From assembly GCA_020861125.1 (NCBI GenBank), contig JAJBSZ010000341.1, positions 1-12,132 on the forward strand: a stretch of DNA of 12,132 bases, given 5' to 3'. The notes beneath the pieces are model-generated. The model saw nothing but the letters and a program-made list of their open reading frames with translations. It was not told the origin of the DNA and did no database searches. The position numbers and the translations under genes were made by a program. Position 1 is the first letter of the stretch, and the number at the start of each line of letters is the position of its first letter. Below are positions 7,719 through 12,132 of this stretch, piece after piece. This DNA is from Planctomycetota bacterium. GTDB taxonomy: Bacteria > Planctomycetota > SZUA-567.

Positions 7719-7747
7719 TTGGCACCGGTTGCGGCCCCGGGTATAGT
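7719..7747 (+). promoter_or_regulatory. Sigma-70-like promoter upstream of the small ORF-ffh-rpsP unit
   Basis: TTGGCA (7719-7724, five of six matches) and TATAGT (7742-7747, five of six matches) are separated by the ideal 17 bases. It lies in the 107-base gap between prmC and the 97-residue orphan gene, with a predicted start near 7754 and a leader of about 32 nt. This is the best promoter in the window. Confidence 0.75.
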
Positions 7748-7785
7748 ATCTGGTTTGCCTTTCACGACGGACAAAGGGGATGACG

Positions 7786-8079
7786 ATGGATCCTTTGGAC
7801 AGCCTCAAGGGCACGCATAAACTGGTTACCCTGCGGGTTCCCGGCCGCCAGCCGACCACCATTCTGTGCCTGACTCAGAAAGACAGCGCTGGGGTGGAAG
7901 CCTACTATGTGTTGGCGGAGTGCGAAGGCCGGCCCCTGAAGTGGCGGTCCATGATCAAGGACAACGCCATTCGCCGCCTCCGCGAACAGTTTGTGGCCCA
8001 TATAACCGACGCCCGGGAAGTTGACAACCTGGACGTGGAGACCATTTTCGTCTGCACTACGGAAGTGTCGAAGGCGTGA
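7786..8079 (+). CDS. Small protein of unknown function upstream of ffh
   Basis: This is a 97-residue protein of a family I do not recognise. ATG 7786 is preferred over ATG 7780 because AAGGGGA (7774-7780) then lies five bases upstream; it would abut the earlier ATG. The sequence starts MDPLDSLKGTHKLVTLRVPG and is mixed alpha/beta: likely strands at about 13-18, 26-31 and 40-45 (YYVLAE), a basic helix around 58-70 (IKDNAIRRLREQF), and a final strand VETIFVCTTEV. There is no signal peptide or membrane segment, so it is probably cytoplasmic. Codon usage resembles its neighbours. It sits directly behind a strong promoter and 26 bases ahead of ffh, so it is probably co-transcribed with ffh and rpsP. 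Its conservation and role are unknown. Confidence 0.75.
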   Translation: MDPLDSLKGTHKLVTLRVPGRQPTTILCLTQKDSAGVEAYYVLAECEGRPLKWRSMIKDNAIRRLREQFVAHITDAREVDNLDVETIFVCTTEVSKA

Positions 8080-8105
8080 TCGCGGCCTGACGCTGAAACG
8101 GAACC

Positions 8106-9551
8106 ATGTTTGAATCGATAACTGACAGTCTGCACAAGGCATTTCGCACCGTCCTCGGCAAGGCCAAGCTGAGCGAGGAAAACGTCGCCGAAGCGATGCG
8201 GGAGGTGCGTCTGGCCCTCCTCGAGGCCGACGTCAACAATGCGGTGGTTCAGGGCTTTATCGACCGGGTGCGGAACCTGGCCGTGGGCATGGAGGTCATT
8301 CCCGGCGTCGATCCCGGCCAGCAGTTCGTCAAGGTGGTCTACGACCAATTGGTGGCTCTGCTTGGTGGCGAGACCGCCGGCATCGACTGGTCCGCCACCG
8401 GGCCGACCCTGATCATGCTCTGCGGCCTGCAGGGTTCCGGCAAGACCACCACCGCCGGCAAGTTGGCCCGCCGCTGGAAAGCCGAGGGAAAGACGCCCCT
8501 GCTGGTAGCCGCCGACGTCCAGCGCCCGGCCGCCATCGAGCAGCTGAAAGTGTTGGGCGAACAGGTCGGCGTGCCGGTGTTTACCCAGGCGGGGGCGAAT
8601 CCGGTCTCCATCTGCCGGAATTCCCTGGCCGCGGCCAGCCTGCATAATGCCGACGTCATCATCCTCGATACCGCCGGCCGCCTGCATGTCGATACCGATC
8701 TCATGGACGAGCTCGACGCCATCCGCGCCGCCACTTCGCCCCGAGAGATCCTGTTCGTCTGCGACGCCATGATCGGCCAGTCGGCGGTGGACACCGCCGA
8801 GGAGTTCAAGCGCCGCCTGCCCCTCACCGGGGCGGTGATGACGAAAATGGATTCCGACGCCCGAGGTGGCGCCGCCCTATCGCTGCGGGAAAGTACCGGC
8901 GTCCCCATCAAGTTCGTCGCCACCGGCGAAAAGCTCGACGCCCTGGAGGAATTCCATCCCGACCGCATGGCCAGCCGAATCCTCGGCATGGGCGATGTGG
9001 TGAGTCTGGTGGAGCGGGCGCAGTCGGTCATCGATGAAAAAGAAGCCAAGGCGCTCCAGGAAAAATTAACCAAGAACACGTTCAACCTGGACGATTTCCT
9101 GTCGCAACTCGCTTCCATCCGTAAAATGGGGTCCCTCAAGGATCTCCTGGGGATGATCCCCGGTCTCGGGTCCCAGCTCAAGGGGGTCGATCTGGATGAC
9201 GGCCAGTTCAAACAGATCGAGTCGATCATCCAGTCCATGACCCGGGAAGAGCGGCAAAACCCGGAGATCATCGACGCCAAACGCCGGCAGCGCATCGCCC
9301 GCGGCTCCGGCAAGACCAGCCGCGATGTCGCCGACCTCCTGAAGCAGTTCTCGGAAATGCGCAAGATCACCGGCCGCATGGGTCGCCTCGGTATGTTCAG
9401 CGGCGGAGGCAGCGCTCTCGAGGCGCTGCAGCCGGGCAGCCTGTCTTCCCTCGCGACCGGCCGCTCGCTCTATGGTTCGAAAAAGAAGGGCTCGAAAGCC
9501 CAGCAAAAAAAGAAAGACCGAAAGAAAGACAAAAAGAAAAGGAGAAGATAG
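8106..9551 (+). CDS. ffh: Signal recognition particle protein Ffh
   Basis: Ffh binds signal peptides and 4.5S RNA and, with FtsY, delivers ribosomes to the membrane translocon. The 481-residue product has the N domain (1-~95, with ALLEADVN at 37-44), the G domain and the Met-rich M domain. G1 is GLQGSGKT (107-114), DVQRPAA at 137-143, G3 DTAGR (188-192), G4 TKMD (246-249) followed by the family-specific DARGGAAL. The M domain begins near 326; it contains MGSLKDLLGMIPG (341-353) and the RNA-binding RIARGSGKTSRDVADLLKQF segment (396-415). The C terminus is a very basic tail (456-481, nearly all Lys/Arg), which may add RNA affinity. The start at ATG 8106 has only a poor ribosome binding site, consistent with coupling to the upstream small gene. 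Its last codons contain the rpsP ribosome binding site. No SRP RNA gene is visible nearby. Confidence 0.97.
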   Translation: MFESITDSLHKAFRTVLGKAKLSEENVAEAMREVRLALLEADVNNAVVQGFIDRVRNLAVGMEVIPGVDPGQQFVKVVYDQLVALLGGETAGIDWSATGPTLIMLCGLQGSGKTTTAGKLARRWKAEGKTPLLVAADVQRPAAIEQLKVLGEQVGVPVFTQAGANPVSICRNSLAAASLHNADVIILDTAGRLHVDTDLMDELDAIRAATSPREILFVCDAMIGQSAVDTAEEFKRRLPLTGAVMTKMDSDARGGAALSLRESTGVPIKFVATGEKLDALEEFHPDRMASRILGMGDVVSLVERAQSVIDEKEAKALQEKLTKNTFNLDDFLSQLASIRKMGSLKDLLGMIPGLGSQLKGVDLDDGQFKQIESIIQSMTREERQNPEIIDAKRRQRIARGSGKTSRDVADLLKQFSEMRKITGRMGRLGMFSGGGSALEALQPGSLSSLATGRSLYGSKKKGSKAQQKKKDRKKDKKKRRR

Positions 9552-9962
9552 GTGGCAGTAGTCATTCGTTTGTCGCGCGCGGGACGCGTGCACCTTCCCT
9601 ATTATCACATTGGCGTGTACAACAGCCGCACCCGTCGCGACGGACGTCCGGTGGAGGAGCTGGGCTTTTACAATCCCAAATCGGACAAGGAATCCGTCCG
9701 TATCGACATGGACCGCGCCCGGTATTGGATTTCGGTCGGCGCCAAGCCTTCCGCCACGGTGGCGACCATTCTCAAGGGGCAGGGCATGCAGTCGTCCGAA
9801 TGGATGCCGGCCCGCAAAAAGGCTGTCGCCAAACCGGCTGCCAAGAAGTCGGCAAAAAAAGCCGTGAAAAAACCGGCCGCTGCCGCCGGCGCCCCGACCC
9901 GCAAACGCAAGGCCCGCACCGCCACCTCCAAAGCGCGTGGCGAAAAGGCCAAGAAGGCGTAG
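9552..9962 (+). CDS. rpsP: 30S ribosomal protein S16 (bS16) with Lys/Ala-rich tail
   Basis: S16 helps assemble the 5' domain of 16S rRNA. The gene starts with GTG at 9552, immediately after the ffh stop; AAGGAG (9539-9544) lies seven bases upstream within the ffh tail, so the two are translationally linked. Residues 1-80 are the canonical S16 body: MAVVIRLSRAGR, PYYHIGVYNSRTRRDGRPVEELGFYNP (16-42) and DMDRARYWISVGAKPSATV (52-70). Residues 85-136 form a histone-H1-like tail dominated by Lys, Ala and Arg, which makes the protein 136 residues against about 80-90 for most S16. Similar tails occur in some bacterial lineages and probably contact rRNA. In many bacteria ffh-rpsP is followed by rimM, trmD and rplS; here it is not. 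Confidence 0.96.
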   Translation: MAVVIRLSRAGRVHLPYYHIGVYNSRTRRDGRPVEELGFYNPKSDKESVRIDMDRARYWISVGAKPSATVATILKGQGMQSSEWMPARKKAVAKPAAKKSAKKAVKKPAAAAGAPTRKRKARTATSKARGEKAKKA

Positions 9963-9968
9963 TCGAGC

Positions 9969-10134
9969 ATCCGAGCCTACGAGGCGACTCGGGCGTTCGT
10001 CACCTCGGTCCTTACTATGGCTCTCTTTCCATAGTCTTACGGACCAATTACGCGGTGGTTGGGTGAGTCTCGGGATGGTGGCTTGTGGAGGGCAGTCCAG
10101 GCTGGCCTGCCGGGCATCATCTGATGCTGGCGGG
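9969..10134 (+). other. Inverted-repeat-rich intergenic region after rpsP (candidate structured 3' UTR or ncRNA)
   Basis: The 216-base gap between rpsP and the zinc-binding gene holds several inverted repeats. First, CCGAG (9971-9975) with CTCGG (9988-9992), which competes with GAGGCGAC (9981-9988) pairing to GTCACCTC (9999-10006, one mismatch). Second, ACTATGG (10014-10020) pairs with CCATAGT (10029-10035), nested in GGTCC (10007-10011) and GGACC (10041-10045). Third, 10106-10118 pairs with 10123-10134 across a 4-base loop, including GCATC/GATGC. None is followed by a U tract. No tRNA, RNase P, SRP RNA or tmRNA signature was recognised. It may be an mRNA 3' structure, a leader for the next gene, or a small RNA. 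Confidence 0.4.
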
Positions 10135-10178
10135 AGGAATACTGGGCCTTCGGCTCCACGGGCGGAGAGGGGACGGCG

Positions 10179-10388
10179 ATGAAATGCTGGTTCTGCGACA
10201 ATGAAGCCAGGGGCACCTGCGCCGCCTGCGGCCGGGGCGTGTGCTATGATCATGCGCACATCCACGATTCCATGACCCTGGCAAAAACCGATACCTCCTC
10301 CGGGTATTCAAGCTACTACAACGTGCTTAACGGGTTGAAGTGTTCTGATTGCCGTCTGGAATGGACTTACCATAAACCGGGTGAGTGA
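10179..10388 (+). CDS. Small Cys/His-rich zinc-binding protein
   Basis: This 69-residue protein starts at ATG 10179, with GGAGAGGGGA (10164-10173) five bases upstream, a strong ribosome binding site. Cys3 and Cys6 (CWFC), Cys14 and Cys17 (CAAC), Cys22 with His25, His27 and His29 (CYDHAHIH), then Cys55 and Cys58 (CSDC) supply enough ligands for two zinc ions. The first part, C-x2-C-x7-C-x2-C-x4-C-x2-H, resembles a B-box-like or DUF2180-like finger. There is no membrane segment; the protein is probably cytoplasmic. It lies 216 bases after rpsP and may be co-transcribed with ffh-rpsP or have its own transcript. Function is unknown: protein or RNA binding is possible but not shown. The gene call is good; the family label is tentative. 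Confidence 0.8.
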   Translation: MKCWFCDNEARGTCAACGRGVCYDHAHIHDSMTLAKTDTSSGYSSYYNVLNGLKCSDCRLEWTYHKPGE

Positions 10389-10448
10389 AAGGGGAGGGGG
10401 ACTCTGCCGCGAGCGGTGTGGGTACGAAACGGTCACCGGATATCATGC

Positions 10449-10477
10449 TTGCGCCTGACAGTATAGTTTATATACTG
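10449..10477 (+). promoter_or_regulatory. Possible promoter overlapped by a palindrome, upstream of the DUF4912 gene
   Basis: CAGTATA (10459-10465) and TATACTG (10471-10477) form a perfect 7-bp inverted repeat around a 5-base AT-rich spacer, an AT island in GC-rich DNA. The right arm contains TATACT (10471-10476), a five-of-six -10 match, with a weak TTGCGC -35 (10449-10454) 16 bases upstream. The arrangement fits an operator over a promoter, but could also be an RNA hairpin. The DUF4912 gene starts about 35 bases downstream. Confidence 0.45.
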
Positions 10478-10511
10478 AAGGAGACGGGTATCTGGATAAG
10501 GAACCAAGGCA

Positions 10512-12104
10512 ATGCCGACGGCGATGATCAGCACGGGTGAACGGGCTCTCTTCCGGACCGCGTCCGGTAACGGCCGGTCCCGCATGGTCGCGCCGGCTCC
10601 CGACCTCGCGCGTCATTTCCGTGACCACTTTCCTATATTGCTCGATGGAGCCCAGCCCCAGCGGTCGGACCAGCGGCATTTCATTCGCCAAGCCCGGGAT
10701 TCCCTCGTCCGGGGCCGTACCGATCCGGATTGTCTGCCGGCGGCCGTGCTCCGCGAAACCCTGGCGGCGGTGACTGCCGCCGACCGGGGTGAGACCATGG
10801 CCGGCCTTACCGCCATCGGCCCCCGCAACGCCCGCATCTGGTGGGAAAGCGCGGTGGTGGATTCCCTCGGCGATATTTTGGCCGGTCTGGATCGGCCGCG
10901 CCCGGTGCTGCGCTTTTTCGACGTCACCGGCCTGGACCCGGATGCCGATCGTTGGCACAAAACGTTTGATATCGACGTTGACCTGCAAGCCAACGGCCGA
11001 ACCGTGGACTTTCCCGCCCCGGACCGCCAGTACGTGGTGGACCTCGGGTATCTGCATGCGGATGGCCGGTTTTTGCGGTTAGCCCGCACCAACACCATCC
11101 ACCTGCCGCGCGACGGCAGGGGTCGTACCGCCGGCAGTGAAACCGCCCGCAGCCGATTGCCCCAGGACCTCCCCGGTTCCGACGCGCTGCTGGCACCCGA
11201 TGCGTCGGCGCGGGAATGGTTGGACGCGCGGGACGATCATCCGGAACGCGATGCGGAAGCGGAACTGTTGGTACATATGCTCTACCGGGGTTTTCTCCGG
11301 GAAGGGCCGCGCGCCCTGCGCCGCGCGCCGCCACCCCGTCGTCGGGATTCGGAAGAGCTCCACCGCGAATTTGCCCGGCGGGAACGGTTGCGGCAGCGGC
11401 GGGCGTCCCGTGGCGTGGGCCATCCGGCGCCCCTGTTTCTGGTTGCCCGCCTCGACCAAAAAGCGGCGCGGGAAGCCGGCACCGACCCGATCCTCCGACC
11501 ACCAGCGGTAATTGCCGACCCGCGGCGAGCGCTGAGTCCGGCGGGCGACCGGCTCTGGCGGTGTGTCCGCCTCGTGGCCGGCGCCGTCGATCTGGCGCGG
11601 CGGCATCAGGGTAAACTCCCGGTCTGCGGCGACGGTGTGAAAACCCCGGCGGCACCAACCCCGCTGGTCCAATCCGTCGCCGACGATACCGAGCCGGTGT
11701 TGGTCGCTCGGGCCATTCCGGTTTTCGCAGCGGCCCGGGAATTGCGCCACCAGTTGACTCCGGCCATTCCGCCGTCCCGCCGGCCGGAACCGGCCGATCG
11801 GAACGAGAGTGTCCGCGAGTTTGGCGGCGCCGAGGCGCGTCGTTTTGCCAAATCCGGCGTGCGCATCGACCGCATGGCCCTGACCCTGGAAGGCCGGATG
11901 CGTCCGAATGCCCGTTTGAAAGTGGCGGGCAAGCTGGTGCATGCCGATGCTGATGGTCGGTTCCGCCTTGAATGCGTCCTGAGCGGCCGCAGGGCGCGCA
12001 TCCCCCTCCGGGCTGGTTCCTCGGTCCAGGGGGAGGTCCGCAGCCTGCTCCGCGTCGAGTGGGAAAAGCGGGCCGGTCGGGAAAGGGTCACTGCCACCTC
12101 GTAG
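10512..12104 (+). CDS. DUF4912 domain-containing protein
   Basis: The start at ATG 10512 has TAAGGA (10497-10502) nine bases upstream. The 530-residue product has a basic, probably flexible N terminus. A DUF4912 domain follows at about 100-200: ARIWWE (107-112), VLRFFDVTGLDPD (132-144), HKTFDIDVD (149-157), YVVDLGYLHADGRFLRLARTNTI (174-196). A charged segment WLDARDDHPERDAEAELLVHMLYRGFLREGPRALRR follows (236-271). Residues 300-440 are Ala/Arg/Pro-rich and poorly defined. The C terminus (about 448-521) is a small beta domain: LEGRMRPNARLKVAGKLV, DADGRFRLECVLSG, then RVEWEKR. No signal peptide or membrane helix is evident. DUF4912 has no established biochemical role; the fold looks like a beta-sandwich. 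In-frame GC-rich third positions are maintained throughout, supporting a single continuous gene. Confidence 0.88.
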   Translation: MPTAMISTGERALFRTASGNGRSRMVAPAPDLARHFRDHFPILLDGAQPQRSDQRHFIRQARDSLVRGRTDPDCLPAAVLRETLAAVTAADRGETMAGLTAIGPRNARIWWESAVVDSLGDILAGLDRPRPVLRFFDVTGLDPDADRWHKTFDIDVDLQANGRTVDFPAPDRQYVVDLGYLHADGRFLRLARTNTIHLPRDGRGRTAGSETARSRLPQDLPGSDALLAPDASAREWLDARDDHPERDAEAELLVHMLYRGFLREGPRALRRAPPPRRRDSEELHREFARRERLRQRRASRGVGHPAPLFLVARLDQKAAREAGTDPILRPPAVIADPRRALSPAGDRLWRCVRLVAGAVDLARRHQGKLPVCGDGVKTPAAPTPLVQSVADDTEPVLVARAIPVFAAARELRHQLTPAIPPSRRPEPADRNESVREFGGAEARRFAKSGVRIDRMALTLEGRMRPNARLKVAGKLVHADADGRFRLECVLSGRRARIPLRAGSSVQGEVRSLLRVEWEKRAGRERVTATS

Positions 12105-12120
12105 TGGGACCAAATCTCGG

Positions 12121-12132
12121 ATGGCCCTGCAG
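12121..12132 (+). CDS. Possible start of a further gene (four codons only)
   Basis: ATG at 12121 begins four codons (MALQ) at the edge of the window, 16 bases after the DUF4912 stop. The upstream bases give no good ribosome binding site. DUF4912 genes are, as I recall, often followed by a glycoside hydrolase family 57/DUF1957 gene, which would fit, but the sequence cannot show it. Confidence 0.2.

Noticed and set aside
10007..10046. Short stem ending GGACCA, looking like a tRNA acceptor end
   Set aside because: It is only about 40 nt and has no cloverleaf, D arm or T-loop GTTC signature in the right place.
10086..10104. GGAGGGCAGTCCAGGC resembles the conserved GGAGGAAAGTCCGGGC of RNase P RNA
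   Set aside because: There is no room for the ~350-nt RNA and no other conserved RNase P element is present; the match is short and imperfect.
9066..10265. 399-codon minus-strand open frame spanning the end of ffh, rpsP and the following gap
   Set aside because: Most of it is antisense to two certain genes, and the part over the gap shows no motif or ribosome binding site.
11536..11637. Alternative frame in the middle of the DUF4912 gene (GSGGVSASWPAPS) as sign of a frameshift pair
   Set aside because: The nominal frame keeps high GC at third positions on both sides and rejoins a recognisable C-terminal domain without any shift, so one continuous gene is simpler.
11079..12113. 344-codon minus-strand open frame opposite the DUF4912 gene
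   Set aside because: The plus strand encodes recognisable domains at both ends; the minus-strand product is compositionally biased and featureless.

Overview
The window is GC-rich bacterial DNA carrying ten protein-coding genes, all on the plus strand. It looks like ordinary chromosomal housekeeping DNA: there are no transposases, integrases, phage genes, tRNAs, rRNAs or CRISPR arrays. Bacterial bL31, bS16, RF1, PrmC and Ffh establish a bacterial origin. Long Ala/Pro/Lys tails on L31 and S16, the DUF4912 protein, the fused spermidine-synthase-like protein and the high GC are compatible with the PVC group (Verrucomicrobia, Kiritimatiellae, Lentisphaerae) or a deltaproteobacterium-like lineage. 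The phylum cannot be fixed from the sequence alone.

Layout. (1) Positions 2-1900 hold the 3' part of a membrane-anchored spermidine-synthase-fold protein; its 5' end lies outside the window. (2) A promoter near 1944-1971 and a leader hairpin precede an EF-G-like GTPase (2076-4184) with altered G motifs. (3) Ribosomal protein L31 (4293-4925) has a long low-complexity tail, and an intrinsic terminator sits inside its nominal 3' end. (4) A tightly coupled operon follows: prfA (RF1), a 199-residue exported protein of unknown function, and prmC. PrmC is the methyltransferase that modifies the GGQ glutamine of release factors, so prfA and prmC are functionally linked. This PrmC carries an unusual acidic/Pro/Ala-rich insertion of about 85 residues. 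(5) A good sigma-70-like promoter at 7719-7747 begins a second unit: a 97-residue orphan protein, ffh (SRP GTPase) and rpsP (S16), with ffh and rpsP directly abutting. (6) A 216-base gap with several inverted repeats separates rpsP from a 69-residue Cys/His-rich zinc-binding protein. (7) A palindrome overlapping a possible promoter precedes a 530-residue DUF4912 protein. The last 12 bases may begin another gene.

Most of the window concerns translation: an elongation factor paralogue, two ribosomal proteins, release factor with its methyltransferase, and SRP. The points most worth a second look are the PrmC insertion, signs of a reading-frame change at the 3' ends of both the EF-G-like gene and rpmE, the altered G3/G4 motifs of the EF-G-like protein, and the unrecognised small proteins embedded in the translation operons. 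I found no convincing evidence of a wholly new system; the strongest candidates are these additions to known translation operons.
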